Shown: one piece after another, positions 14,833-23,970 of the stretch
How positions within the stretch are numbered: the stretch's first letter is position 1
How the letters are laid out: every line of letters begins with the position of its first letter
Assembly: GCA_905187695.1 (NCBI GenBank)
Contig: CAJJIY010000013.1
Span: 1 to 38,334, forward strand
Length of the DNA: 38,334 bases
Source of the DNA: an uncultured Eubacteriales bacterium
GTDB taxonomy: Bacteria > Bacillota > Clostridia > Oscillospirales > CAG-272
Direction: 5' to 3'
Translations under genes and position numbers: made by a program
The notes under the pieces: model-generated
Databases searched by the model: none
Told to the model about the DNA's origin: nothing
Seen by the model: the letters and a program-made list of their open reading frames with translations, nothing else

Positions 14833-15798
14833 TCAACTCCAGTTCCGGCGGTGGCGCATCTCTTCATACATAGAAAGAAATCCGGCGTGGCGGGAAGGCG
14901 CGATCTCTCCGGACCGCACGGCCGAAAGAACGGCGCAGCCTTCTTCTTTGGTATGTGTACATTTTTTGTAACGGCATTGCCCCAGATACGGCCTGAAATC
15001 CCGCATGGCAAAGGGCAGTTCTTCCGGCTTCAGAAAATCAAAGCGCGTAAAATCCAGCAGACTGAAGCCCGGTGTGTCCGCGAGAAATCCGTGCGGGAGC
15101 GGGTATAGCTCTACACGGCGGGTGGTGTGCCGCCCCCGCTCGATCTTCCGGCTGATCTCTCCGGTGGCCAGCGCCAGTTCCGGGTAAAGCGTGTTGAGCA
15201 GTGTGGATTTCCCCACACCGGAAGCCCCGGCAAAAGCCGAGATCCGGTCGTTTCCGGTATCCTGCGAAAGAAAATCGCGCAGCTCGTCAATGCCCTCTCC
15301 CGTGACCGAAGAAACCGAAAATACCCGGAAACCGGCCAGCCGGTAAATATCGGAGAGCTCCGCGGCGCGGGCGGTATCCAGTTCGGATTTGGTGATGACC
15401 GGGAAAGGCTCTACGCCCGCATAATCGGCAATGGTCAGCATTTTGTCCACCGTTTCGGTCACCGGCATGGGTCTGGCCGCCGAAAAGACCATAAAAATCC
15501 GGCCAAGATTGGCCATCGGCGGACGGATCAGCACGGTGGTGCGCGGCAGGATTTCTGCGATGACCGCGCCGCCGCCATCCGTTTGCGCCGTCCCGTGCTG
15601 TTTTCCCGGCAGTGCCGTTTCGTCAAAAAGCACCTGCACCCGGTCGCCGACCAGCGGCGTCAGCCCTTCATGCCGGAAGTTTCCTTTGGCACGGCAAAGG
15701 ATCCGACCGCCGGAGGCGGGCGTGTCGCCGGGATCCAGCAAGACCTCATAAAGCCCGCCCAATCCCCGGCAGATCCGTCCTTTTTCACAGTATTGCAT
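14833..15798 (-). CDS. rsgA: Small ribosomal subunit biogenesis GTPase RsgA
   Basis: A circularly permuted GTPase that checks late 30S maturation and is stimulated by the ribosome. 321 residues: N-terminal OB fold (~1-75), then permuted G motifs (TKSELD as G4 before the P-loop GASGVGKST as G1, DTPG as G3), and a C-terminal zinc knuckle with CRYKKCTHTKEEGC. The OB fold contains a Gly/Thr-rich loop (KQHGTAQTDGGG) that looks slightly longer than usual. AGGGGC precedes the ATG. It lies between a 49-codon membrane protein gene and thiN in the core operon. Confidence 0.95.
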   Translation of the reverse strand: MQYCEKGRICRGLGGLYEVLLDPGDTPASGGRILCRAKGNFRHEGLTPLVGDRVQVLFDETALPGKQHGTAQTDGGGAVIAEILPRTTVLIRPPMANLGRIFMVFSAARPMPVTETVDKMLTIADYAGVEPFPVITKSELDTARAAELSDIYRLAGFRVFSVSSVTGEGIDELRDFLSQDTGNDRISAFAGASGVGKSTLLNTLYPELALATGEISRKIERGRHTTRRVELYPLPHGFLADTPGFSLLDFTRFDFLKPEELPFAMRDFRPYLGQCRYKKCTHTKEEGCAVLSAVRSGEIAPSRHAGFLSMYEEMRHRRNWS

Positions 15799-15818
15799 AA
15801 ATGCCCCTTTTCAAAACC

Positions 15819-15968
15819 TCAAAAAATAAATTTAAAGATGCTCGGGAGCAGTCCCAGCGCCCAAAGCATTACGACCGTCAATATCAAAAATGTGCCGAAT
15901 GCCAGCAGATTCAAAAGAAAAAGACGCCGGATTGCACTTTTCTTTTTTTCGGGTTCTCTTTTTTCCAT
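15819..15968 (-). CDS. Small membrane protein (49 residues) between rlmN and rsgA
   Basis: A charged N-terminus (MEKREPEKKKSAIRR) is followed by one long hydrophobic segment (about residues 16-42) and a short aromatic tail (IFKFIF). GGAGG lies eight bases before the ATG at 15968, which is strong support for translation. Spacing is 28 nt to rlmN and 20 nt to rsgA, both on the same strand. In B. subtilis and many relatives this position holds prpC and prkC, the Ser/Thr phosphatase and kinase. Nothing in the short sequence shows descent from PrkC. No known family recognised. Confidence 0.75.
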   Translation of the reverse strand: MEKREPEKKKSAIRRLFLLNLLAFGTFLILTVVMLWALGLLPSIFKFIF

Positions 15969-15996
15969 CGTCCGCTCCTCCTTTCGGAGTTTGGAC

Positions 15997-17079
15997 TCAG
16001 TTTTCCCCGCTTTTGGCTGTTTTATCCGTATCGGCCGCTTCCCGCCGGAGCTGTCCGCAGGCCGCGCTGATGTCACTGCCCAGTTTACGGCGCACGGTGG
16101 CCCGAACGCCGTTTTCCTCCAGCACCGCGGCAAAATGCGCGACCGCCGCCGCACCGGCCCGGTGAAATCCGGTCTCCCTGACCTCGTTGACCGGGATCAG
16201 GTTAACATGGATCGGCATGGTATCGGTCCGACTGCGAAGATTCCGGTTGAGTAAAAGCGCCAGTTCCCGCGCCTTTTCAGGCGAATCGTTCTTGCCGGCT
16301 ATCAGGGTGTATTCAAAAGAAATCCGGCGACCGGTGGCGGCAAAATACCGCCGGCAGGCGGCCAGCAACGCGGCTATGTTATAGCGCCGGTTGACGGGCA
16401 TGATGGAAGAACGGGTTTCATCATCTGCTGCGTGCAGGGAGATCGAAAGTGTGATCGGCAGGGAGAGCGCCGCCAGCCGGTCGATTTTATCCACCAGTCC
16501 GCAGGTGGAAAGCGAAATGTGGCGATAACCGATGTTGAGGCCGCCCTCGGCGTTGACCAGGTGCAAAAACCGCACCACCGCGTCAAAATTGTCCAGCGGC
16601 TCGCCAATACCCATCATGACCACCCCCGAAATCCGTTCCCCGCTGTCGCGCGCGGCGGCGATCACCTGCCCCAGAATCTCTCCGGCCGTCAGATTCCGCA
16701 CACGGCCGCCGATGGTGGAAGCGCAGAATTTGCAACCCATCGCGCACCCGACCTGGCTGGACACACAAATAGTGGTGCCGTGTTCGTAGTGCATCAGTAC
16801 GCTCTCCACGCAGTTCCCGTCCGGGAGTTCAAAAAGATATTTAACCGTGCCGTCCAGTGCCGAGACCTGTTTGCGGCGCACGGCCGGCAGGGCATATTCG
16901 GTCAGTTCCCGGAGTTTTTCTTTTGTTGCTTTTCCGATATTGGTCATTTCCTCCGGGGAGCGCCCGCGTGCCAGTTGCGAAAAGATCTGTCCGGCACGGT
17001 ATTTCGGTTCTCCCGCCGCGACAAGAAGTTCCGTAAGCTCGTCCGGCAGGAGAGAAAGCAATTCTTTTTTTTCTTCCAT
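15997..17079 (-). CDS. rlmN: 23S rRNA / tRNA adenine-C2 methyltransferase RlmN
   Basis: A radical-SAM enzyme that methylates C2 of A2503 in 23S rRNA and A37 of some tRNAs. 360 residues. The cluster-binding motif is CAMGCKFC, followed by the family segments GIGEPLDN, STCGL and SLHAADD. The conserved C-terminal catalytic Cys is in SDISAACGQL. The start at 17079 (MEEKKELL) has AGAGGG before it and lies one base past the rsmB stop codon. A longer frame to 17166 only overlaps rsmB. Second to last of the translation-related block in the operon. Confidence 0.95.
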   Translation of the reverse strand: MEEKKELLSLLPDELTELLVAAGEPKYRAGQIFSQLARGRSPEEMTNIGKATKEKLRELTEYALPAVRRKQVSALDGTVKYLFELPDGNCVESVLMHYEHGTTICVSSQVGCAMGCKFCASTIGGRVRNLTAGEILGQVIAAARDSGERISGVVMMGIGEPLDNFDAVVRFLHLVNAEGGLNIGYRHISLSTCGLVDKIDRLAALSLPITLSISLHAADDETRSSIMPVNRRYNIAALLAACRRYFAATGRRISFEYTLIAGKNDSPEKARELALLLNRNLRSRTDTMPIHVNLIPVNEVRETGFHRAGAAAVAHFAAVLEENGVRATVRRKLGSDISAACGQLRREAADTDKTAKSGEN

Positions 17080-17080
17080 G

Positions 17081-18379
17081 TCAGTCCCTCTTTCGCAGTC
17101 TGGCCACAAAAAAGCCGTCCGTGCCCTCGCGGTCGGGCGCAAGCGTATACATTCCGTCGCATTCAATCCCGCCTACGCGGAAAGGAGAAAGTGAAAAATC
17201 GGAATTCCCGGCAAGAAAAGCCGTCACCTGTTCCTCGTTTTCCTCCGGCAGAAGCGTGCAGGTGGAATAAAGAAGAAATCCGCCCGGCGCAGTCAGCGCC
17301 GCCCCCGCCCGCAGAATATCGGACTGAACCGGCAAAAGCCCGCCGATCCCGGAAAGATCTTTATAGCGGAGATCCGGTTTTTTGGCTAGCACGCCCAGAC
17401 CCGAGCAGGGCACATCGCAAAGCACCCGGTCAAATGTACCGTCAATTTCCTCCCGCGCCCGCCGGGCATCCCCCGCGTGGACTTCGATGTTGGCAAGGCC
17501 CAGCCGGGCCGCCCCCGCCCGGATGAGCGACAGTTTGTTTTCGTGCAGGTCGGCGCTGTACACGCTTCCCTCTTTCATATCCATTGCTATTCCGAAGGAT
17601 TTGGAGCCCGGCGCGGCGCAAAGATCCGCCGCACGGCGCGCCGTTCCGGCCTCCAGCGCGGCCACGGCGATCTGCGAGGCTTCATCCTGTACAAAACAGA
17701 TCCCTTCCGAAAGCAACGCGGAAAGGTCGGCGCCTGCCGGCAGAATCACCCCGTATGGGGCGTTTGCGGTCGGCCTGGAGCCCGGCACACGGGCAAGAAA
17801 AGTCTCTCTTGAAAGTTTTTGGGTGTTGACCCGAACCGTAATCTCCGGCTTTTTTTCAAAAGCTTCCAGCAGCGAATGGGTGCGGGAAGCCCCGAAACGG
17901 GTCAGAAAAAGCGCGGCCAGTTCGCGCGTCACCGAAAAGCGCACCGAAAGATAACCGACCGGATCTTTTCCCTCGTCCGGCAGGGGAACGGCTTTTTGGT
18001 TCCGCAAGAACTGCCGGAGCAACGCATTGACAAATCCGGCGCTCCGGCGCGGCGCGGCCGAAACCGCCTCATTGACCGCCGCGCTGTCCGGGATCCGGTC
18101 AAAATAAAGCAACTGGGCAAGCGCCAGCCGCAGGATCATCCGCACCTGGGCCTCAATGGCGGAAGGCGGCAGTGAAGAAAGGCTGTCAACAACGGCGTCC
18201 AGCGTGATCTTATGCTCGATCACGCTGTAAAAAAGCGCGGTAAAAAGAGCGCGGTCGGCAGAAGAAAGCGCGCTGCCCTCCCGCTCCAGCGCCGTGGAAA
18301 GCGTAAGATTGGCATACTGTCCCGCGCCCTCAAAACGAAGCAGCGCCGAAAGCGCCAGCGCACGGGCAGGTGTGGTCAT
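17081..18379 (-). CDS. rsmB: 16S rRNA m5C967 methyltransferase RsmB
   Basis: A SAM-dependent methyltransferase that modifies C967 of 16S rRNA. 432 residues: N-terminal NusB-like helical domain (~1-140), then the methyltransferase domain with LCAAPGSKS (SAM loop), the DVPCSGLGVL motif and the catalytic YSTCTLLPEENE. The start at 18379 has GGAGG five bases upstream and overlaps the metallopeptidase stop as ATGA. The frame upstream (to 18541) is inside the neighbouring gene. Confidence 0.95.
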   Translation of the reverse strand: MTTPARALALSALLRFEGAGQYANLTLSTALEREGSALSSADRALFTALFYSVIEHKITLDAVVDSLSSLPPSAIEAQVRMILRLALAQLLYFDRIPDSAAVNEAVSAAPRRSAGFVNALLRQFLRNQKAVPLPDEGKDPVGYLSVRFSVTRELAALFLTRFGASRTHSLLEAFEKKPEITVRVNTQKLSRETFLARVPGSRPTANAPYGVILPAGADLSALLSEGICFVQDEASQIAVAALEAGTARRAADLCAAPGSKSFGIAMDMKEGSVYSADLHENKLSLIRAGAARLGLANIEVHAGDARRAREEIDGTFDRVLCDVPCSGLGVLAKKPDLRYKDLSGIGGLLPVQSDILRAGAALTAPGGFLLYSTCTLLPEENEEQVTAFLAGNSDFSLSPFRVGGIECDGMYTLAPDREGTDGFFVARLRKRD

Positions 18380-19098
18380 CTGCGCCTCCGGGAAGAAGAG
18401 GAAGCGGCAATGACCAGCAAGCGAAGCAGGGAAAGGAGCCCGACGGCCAACGAAGCCACATAGGTAAGCGCCGCGGCCGAAAGAACCCGGCGCGCACCGC
18501 GCAGTTCTTCCCCATCCAGCAAACCGCTCCCCGAAAGGCACCGGAGCGCGCGACGGCTGGCGTTGAATTCCACCGGGAGCGTCACCAACTGGAAGAACAC
18601 CGACAGCGAGAACGCAATGATGCCGGCCAGCATAAACCAGTCGCCTACCGTAGAAAGTCCCGAAAGGATAAGTCCGATGATGAACAGCGGCGAGGCCAGG
18701 CGCGAACCGAAATTCGTCACCGGGACCAGCGCCATGCGGAAAGTAAGCGGCACATATCCCCGGGCGTGCTGAATGGCGTGCCCGGCCTCATGCGCGGCCA
18801 CCCCCACAGCGGCCACACTGGAAGAAGCAAAGCTGGATTCTGACAGCCGCAATACGCGGTCGCGGGGGTCATAATGGTCGGTCAACTGCCCCTGAATCGG
18901 TTCAATCCGAACATCATAAAGACCGTTTTCATCCAGAATCCGGCGCGCGGCATCAGCGCCGGTCATCCCGTTTTTCGCAGGCACACGGGAAAAGGAAGAA
19001 AAGGTCATCTTGACCCGCAGCTGCGCCCAGAGCGCCAGCAGAATTCCGGGAATAACAATCAGGATGGTGAAATCTCCCCAAAAAAGATTAAAAAGCAT
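18376..19098 (-). CDS. YugP-type membrane zinc metallopeptidase
   Basis: A 240-residue membrane protein with the zinc-binding HEAGH motif (in VGVAAHEAGHAIQ) after an N-terminal hydrophobic span. Further spans follow (LFIIGLILSG, FMLAGIIAFS), with a hydrophobic C-terminus ending in Ser/Arg repeats. This matches the YugP family of uncharacterised integral membrane peptidases. AAGGAG before 19098 fixes the start. It sits between fmt and rsmB, where B. subtilis has no such gene but many Clostridia do. Substrate unknown. Confidence 0.88.
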   Translation of the reverse strand: MLFNLFWGDFTILIVIPGILLALWAQLRVKMTFSSFSRVPAKNGMTGADAARRILDENGLYDVRIEPIQGQLTDHYDPRDRVLRLSESSFASSSVAAVGVAAHEAGHAIQHARGYVPLTFRMALVPVTNFGSRLASPLFIIGLILSGLSTVGDWFMLAGIIAFSLSVFFQLVTLPVEFNASRRALRCLSGSGLLDGEELRGARRVLSAAALTYVASLAVGLLSLLRLLVIAASSSSRRRR

Positions 19099-19114
19099 GA
19101 AAACTCCTTTCCGA

Positions 19115-20047
19115 TCAGGTGAGCAGGTCGCCCACCGAAAGTTTCCGGCCGCGGATATAATCGGCGGCATTCATACGGCTTTTCCCTTCCGGAATGAGCG
19201 AACAAAGGGCAACGCTCCCCTCCCCACAGGCAACAAGGATCTCGCCGTCCAACGACAAAACCTCACCGGGGCGTCCCTTCACGCCGTGCGCTTCCCGCAC
19301 CCGGCTTTCGGTCACTTTCAGCAATTTGCCGTCCGGTGTATGCGTAAAGGAAAGCGGAAAGGGCGAAAGGGCCCGCACCCGGTTGTGAACGGCGGCGGCC
19401 GGTGCGGAAAAATCCAGTTCACAGTCGGTTTTTTCGATTTTGGCGGCGTGGGAAACGCCTTCCTCCGGCTGTTTTTGCGGCTTCAATGTGCCTGCACGCA
19501 GTGCGGCCAGCGTCCGGAGCAGCGTTTGGGCGCCCGCCTCGGCCAGCGCATCGTGAAGCGTTTCAAAATTATCGTTTTCGCCGATCGGAACCTCCGAGCG
19601 CAGAAGCATATCGCCGGTATCCACACCGTCGTCCATCCGCATGGTGGTCACGCCGGTCTTTTCGCACCCGTCCAGCAACGCGCGCTGGATTGGCGCCGCG
19701 CCACGGTAGGCCGGTAGCAGTGAGCCGTGCACATTGATACAACCGTAACGCGGGAACGAAAGCACAAAGGGCGGCAGGATCTTGCCGTAAGCCACCACGA
19801 TAATAAGGTCGGGAGCCAGTTGTTCCAATGTTTCGTCAAAAGAACCGTCCCGCAGGGTCTTGGGCTGAAAAACCGGAATACCCTGTTCTTCGGCATATAC
19901 CTTCACCGGCGGCGGCGTCAACACATAGCCTCTGCCCTTGGGTTTGTCGGTCTGCGTCACCACGCCCACCACATTTTCTCCCGCCTGGCAAAGCGCGCGG
20001 AGCGAGCAAAGCGCAAAATCGGGCGTACCCATAAAAAGGATGCGCAT
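19115..20047 (-). CDS. fmt: Methionyl-tRNA formyltransferase
   Basis: Formylates initiator Met-tRNA using 10-formyl-tetrahydrofolate. 310 residues. Catalytic-domain motifs are MRILFMGTPDFA, INVHGSLLPAYRGAAPIQ (catalytic Asn and His, SLLP) and GVTTMRMDDGVDTGD. The C-terminal OB-like tRNA-binding domain runs from about residue 205. Two bases separate it from def upstream, so formylation and deformylation are coupled in one transcript. Confidence 0.95.
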   Translation of the reverse strand: MRILFMGTPDFALCSLRALCQAGENVVGVVTQTDKPKGRGYVLTPPPVKVYAEEQGIPVFQPKTLRDGSFDETLEQLAPDLIIVVAYGKILPPFVLSFPRYGCINVHGSLLPAYRGAAPIQRALLDGCEKTGVTTMRMDDGVDTGDMLLRSEVPIGENDNFETLHDALAEAGAQTLLRTLAALRAGTLKPQKQPEEGVSHAAKIEKTDCELDFSAPAAAVHNRVRALSPFPLSFTHTPDGKLLKVTESRVREAHGVKGRPGEVLSLDGEILVACGEGSVALCSLIPEGKSRMNAADYIRGRKLSVGDLLT

Positions 20048-20049
20048 GG

Positions 20050-20511
20050 TCAGCCCTCCTCATCCAGCATCCGGAGGGCGTGATCAATGTAAAGCTTGCC
20101 GTCCAGATGATCGATTTCATGACAGAACGCGCGCGCCAGCAGATCCGATCCGCTGATCTCAAAAGTTTCGCCCTTCCGGTTCAGCGCCCGCACCGTCACG
20201 TGGGCGGGACGAAGCGTGATACCGGCGCGGCCGGGGATTGAAAGACAGCCTTCCCGCTCGCGCTGTTCGCCGGCCGTGGCAATGATCTTGGGGTTGATGA
20301 GCTCAATCACCTTTCCCTCTTCCACTTCAATCACCACCAAGCGCCGGAGCACGCCCACCTGCGGAGCGGCCAGACCGCAACCGTCCGCGGCGCGCATGGT
20401 TTCGGTCATATCATCCAGCAATGTCAGGATCCGGGGAGTGATTGCCTCGACCGGACGGCACTTTTTGCGTAAGATCTCATCTCCCAGATGACGGATTTTC
20501 AGTTTTGCCAT
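20050..20511 (-). CDS. def: Peptide deformylase
   Basis: A metal hydrolase that removes the formyl group from nascent proteins. 153 residues with the three diagnostic motifs GCGLAAPQVG, EGCLSIPG (metal-binding Cys) and HEIDHLDG (two metal His and the catalytic Glu). The start at 20511 (MAKLKIRH) has AGAGGA upstream. The longer frame to 20595 runs back into the priA coding region. Confidence 0.95.
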   Translation of the reverse strand: MAKLKIRHLGDEILRKKCRPVEAITPRILTLLDDMTETMRAADGCGLAAPQVGVLRRLVVIEVEEGKVIELINPKIIATAGEQREREGCLSIPGRAGITLRPAHVTVRALNRKGETFEISGSDLLARAFCHEIDHLDGKLYIDHALRMLDEEG

Positions 20512-20527
20512 AATATATTCCTCTTTC

Positions 20528-22987
20528 TTACAGATTGGAGGGGTTAAAATCCACCGAAAGCAGCGGATCACCCGGTCTTGCGCGCGAAAAATCATTCAGA
20601 ATGCCCGAAAAAAGCGCCCGCGCGCGGCGGTTGAGCACACACTTAATCACAATCCGGAGACGGTATTTCCCCTGTGCACGATAAACCGGCGCCTCAAAAG
20701 GGCCGTAGGTCACATTTTTGACATCCGGATACTCCATTTCAAAACGGCGGTAAAGCTCCTTGTTCAGTTTCTGCGTGAAATCAAACAGCGTCTTTTCGTT
20801 GCCGTGCGAAACGGTCAGCAGTACAATATCGCAAAAGGGCGGAAAAGCCAACAGCCGCCGGAGCCGGATCTCCCGGTGATAAAATGCGGGGTAATCCTGC
20901 GCGCAGGCCAGTCTGATCACTTCGCTGTCCGGGTTGGAGGTCTGAATGACCGCCTCGCCCGCTTCTCCGGCTCTGCCTGCCCGGCCGATGACCTGCGTGA
21001 GCATCGAAAAAGTGCGTTCGGCCGCCCGGTAATCGTCCAGATAAAGCGAAGCATCAGCCAGCAGAACGCCCACCAGCGTAACATGAGGGAAATCGTGTCC
21101 CTTGGTCACCATCTGCGTGCCGAGCAGCACATCGGCCTCCCGGCGGCGGAAACGCCCCAGCAGTTCGTCATAGGAAAAACGGGTCCCGGTCGTATCGGTA
21201 TCCATCCGGAGCACGGTCCTATCGGGCAACAGCGCCGAAAGCTCTTCTTCTACCCGCTGCGTACCGTAGCCGACCCGCGAAAGATGCTCCGACCCGCAGG
21301 AAGGGCATTTCGTGGGGAGCGGCATCCGACGGCCGCAGAAATGGCAGACCAGAAAACCCTCTTTATAAGTGCCGGGTTTGGTATGATAGGTCAGCGCCAC
21401 ACTGCAGTCCGGGCAACAGAGCGCCTTTCCGCAACCGCGGCAGGAGACCGCATGATTATATCCGCGCCGGTTGAGAAACAGCACGGCCTGATGCTTTTCC
21501 CGGACAGTCCGGCACAGCGCTTCCCGAAGTACCGAACCGATGGGCATGACCGCGCCGCCGTCCGGTTCTTCACGCATATCCGCCACGCGCACCTGCGGTA
21601 GCGCCGCGCCCGAAAAACGGTTTTTCAGGGTCAGCAGCGTATACCTGCCGTCCAACGCCCGTTTGTAACTTTCCAGGCTCGGCGTGGCCGAACAAAGAAG
21701 CATCAGCGCATGATGAGCGGCGCAACGGTAGCGCGCCACATCCCGCGCGTGATATTTGGGATCCATATCGGATTTATAGGTGTGTTCATGCTCTTCGTCC
21801 AGCACAATGAGCCCCAGATTTTTCACCGGTGCGAACACCGCGCTGCGCGTGCCCACCACCACATCGGCCAACCCCTCTTTCACCCGGCGGTAGGTGTCAA
21901 ACCGTTCACCGGCCGACAGCGCCGAATGCATCACTGCCACCCGTGCGCCGTATCTTCCCGAAAAGATCGAAAGCGTCTGCGGCGTCAGGGCGATTTCCGG
22001 AAGCAAAACGATAACGCCCCGCCCCTTTTTCAGCATTTCGTCAATGACCCGGAGCATCACCGGCGTTTTTCCGCTTCCGGTCACGCCGTGAAGCAGGACG
22101 CCGTGCCCCTCACCGTCATCGGCAAGGCGACAAATCTCCTCAAAAACCGCCGATTGCTCCCCGTTCAGTTCAAAATCCTGTGCCGGTCCGGCCTCGGTCA
22201 TCGTCCGGTCGGCGTATGGGTCGCGGAAAAGCACGGTTTCTTCTTTCCGGAGCAACCCTTTTCCGCAAAGCGCCTCGGCCACAGCTATCTCAAACCCTGC
22301 CTCGCGCAGGGCGCTGTCCTCTTTGGGTTCTTCCCCGATAAAATCAAGAAGCGCCCGCTGGCGCGCGCCCAGCCGCGGCAACTCTCCCGCAACCGGCAGG
22401 CGCGAATAGACCCGCTTTTTTTGCTCCTTCATGGGATTGCCGAGCACCTCAATGCGAGCAATCAGTCCCCGGCGGCAGAGTTTTTCGGCCAACGCGGAAT
22501 AGTCCGCGCCGAACCGGGATCTGAGCGAGAACTCGCTACATTCTCCGTGTTCGCTGACATATTGACAAAAAAACAGCTCGTCACTGCTCATCGTCAGCAC
22601 GGACGGCAACGCTTTTTCAGTGCGCATATAGAGATAGCGGAAAGCCGAAAGCGCACCGGCCGGGATCATGGCGCGCACCGCCTCGCCCGCGGTGCAAAGC
22701 GTATGCTCGCAAAGATATTCCACCAGGCCCAACCGCTCGCCGTCCAGCGCCGCCGCACCCGGCAACGCCGTAAGGATCGGCTTGATTTCCTCATGATCCG
22801 CGTGCGGTGCCACCACCGTCACCAAGCCGATACGCGGACGGTTTCCGCCCCCGAACGGAACGGTAACAAAAGAACCCGGGGAAACGGCCGACGCCAGTTC
22901 CCCCGGAATGAAATAGTCATAAGGTCGGTCAAGAAACCGGGGGGCATCTAAAATCCGAACCTTCGCATAGGATTCCCGCAAAAGCAA
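20528..22987 (-). CDS. priA: Primosomal replication restart helicase PriA
   Basis: A superfamily 2 DNA helicase that reloads the replisome at stalled forks. 819 residues: N-terminal DNA-binding domain (DRPYDYFIP, GSFVTVPFG), a winged-helix region, then helicase lobes with Walker A GVTGSGKT, LLPEIALTPQ, DEEHEHTYKSD and SATPSLES. Eight zinc-binding Cys follow in pairs (CRGC, CCPDC, CHFC, CPSC). The C-terminal lobe has VTKGHDFP and QVIGRAGRAG. The start is TTG at 22987, with GGGGGG seven bases upstream. In B. subtilis coaBC lies just before priA; here rpoZ does. Confidence 0.95.
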   Translation of the reverse strand: MLLRESYAKVRILDAPRFLDRPYDYFIPGELASAVSPGSFVTVPFGGGNRPRIGLVTVVAPHADHEEIKPILTALPGAAALDGERLGLVEYLCEHTLCTAGEAVRAMIPAGALSAFRYLYMRTEKALPSVLTMSSDELFFCQYVSEHGECSEFSLRSRFGADYSALAEKLCRRGLIARIEVLGNPMKEQKKRVYSRLPVAGELPRLGARQRALLDFIGEEPKEDSALREAGFEIAVAEALCGKGLLRKEETVLFRDPYADRTMTEAGPAQDFELNGEQSAVFEEICRLADDGEGHGVLLHGVTGSGKTPVMLRVIDEMLKKGRGVIVLLPEIALTPQTLSIFSGRYGARVAVMHSALSAGERFDTYRRVKEGLADVVVGTRSAVFAPVKNLGLIVLDEEHEHTYKSDMDPKYHARDVARYRCAAHHALMLLCSATPSLESYKRALDGRYTLLTLKNRFSGAALPQVRVADMREEPDGGAVMPIGSVLREALCRTVREKHQAVLFLNRRGYNHAVSCRGCGKALCCPDCSVALTYHTKPGTYKEGFLVCHFCGRRMPLPTKCPSCGSEHLSRVGYGTQRVEEELSALLPDRTVLRMDTDTTGTRFSYDELLGRFRRREADVLLGTQMVTKGHDFPHVTLVGVLLADASLYLDDYRAAERTFSMLTQVIGRAGRAGEAGEAVIQTSNPDSEVIRLACAQDYPAFYHREIRLRRLLAFPPFCDIVLLTVSHGNEKTLFDFTQKLNKELYRRFEMEYPDVKNVTYGPFEAPVYRAQGKYRLRIVIKCVLNRRARALFSGILNDFSRARPGDPLLSVDFNPSNL

Positions 22988-23011
22988 GAAAATCCCCCCT
23001 TTCCAAGCGAC

Positions 23012-23317
23012 TCAGTCCTCCGGCAAAGGCGCCGCTTCCTCGGCCGGTTCGGGGGCCTCCGGCCCGTCCACGATCACATATTTGCCGGCCTTGATACCGT
23101 CAATGGCGTTTTTGACCGCTTTTTTGTCGGCCAGATCGGGATCAATATAGGAGGCGATGGTCCCGCCCTCTTTGCTGCCGGTCAGAATATTTTCGGCCTC
23201 CGTGCGCTGATGCACATATTCGTCTGTCACCAGCCGCGCGCACTTTGCGGTGGCAATCGCCAGCTGATAGCGGTTGAATTTGCCCTTGGTCAGTTCGTCA
23301 ATCGTAGGATAAAGCAT
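23012..23317 (-). CDS. rpoZ: RNA polymerase omega subunit
   Basis: The small subunit that stabilises beta-prime during RNA polymerase assembly. 101 residues, with the N-terminal family pattern MLYPTIDELT, NRYQLAIATAKCARLV and the conserved KKAVKNAIDGIKAGKYVI near the end. A Pro/Glu/Ala-rich tail follows. AAGGAG precedes the ATG. It lies directly downstream of gmk, as in other Firmicutes. Confidence 0.95.
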   Translation of the reverse strand: MLYPTIDELTKGKFNRYQLAIATAKCARLVTDEYVHQRTEAENILTGSKEGGTIASYIDPDLADKKAVKNAIDGIKAGKYVIVDGPEAPEPAEEAAPLPED

Positions 23318-23337
23318 TCTTTTTTCTCCTTCTCGGC

Positions 23338-23970
23338 TTACGCCTGCTTGTTATCAAAATAATCGGCCACAATGTCCGGATGACGCCGGACCGCACAACG
23401 CTCGGCCTTTACAATGGCATCAATCTGCCCGGCGGCTTCTTTGATTTGCCCCTCTTTATTATAGACCACATAATCGTACCGGGTCACGCACGGCAACTCG
23501 TTCCGGGTCTGCGCCAGACGCGCCGCAATCTTTTCCTCGGTCTCGGTTCCCCTGCCCCGGAGCCTTGCTTCCTGCACGGTAAAGGAAGGGGGAAGCAACA
23601 TAATGAGCACTGCGTCCGGAAATTTTTCCTTTACATGACCGGCACCCTCCACCTCGATCTCAAGGATCAGATTCCGTCCGGTGGAAAGCACCGCCTCGGC
23701 TTCTTTTCTCGGCGTGCCGTAGTAGTTGCCGCAGTATTCGGTATACTCCAGCATATCGCCCGAATCAATGCGCTCGCAAAAAGCCTCCCGCGAGAGAAAA
23801 TGATAATTGACGCCGTCCCGCTCTCCCGGCCTTGGCGCACGGGTCGTGGCGGAAACCGAAAAGCGGTACGCATCATCCCGGAGCAACTCGGAAAGCACGG
23901 TTCCCTTTCCGCTCCCGGCCGGCCCGGAAACCACCACCAAAAGGCCTTTTTCAGCGCATTTGTCGCTCAT
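23338..23970 (-). CDS. gmk: Guanylate kinase
   Basis: Phosphorylates GMP to GDP with ATP. 210 residues with P-loop GPAGSGKGT, substrate segment SVSATTRAPRPGE and GVNYHFLSREAF, then YTEYCGNYYGTP, ILEIEVEGA and the lid RLRGRGTETEEKI. The ATG overlaps the remA stop by four bases, indicating translational coupling. The length is typical. Confidence 0.96.
   Translation of the reverse strand: MSDKCAEKGLLVVVSGPAGSGKGTVLSELLRDDAYRFSVSATTRAPRPGERDGVNYHFLSREAFCERIDSGDMLEYTEYCGNYYGTPRKEAEAVLSTGRNLILEIEVEGAGHVKEKFPDAVLIMLLPPSFTVQEARLRGRGTETEEKIAARLAQTRNELPCVTRYDYVVYNKEGQIKEAAGQIDAIVKAERCAVRRHPDIVADYFDNKQA

Noticed and set aside
14849..16254. Plus-strand open frames opposite rsgA and rlmN
   Set aside because: Antisense shadows of conserved genes with no start signals or domains.
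21710..22951. A 413-codon plus-strand open frame opposite priA
   Set aside because: Shadow of priA caused by high GC. Composition is rich in His, Arg and Gln, with no recognisable domain.
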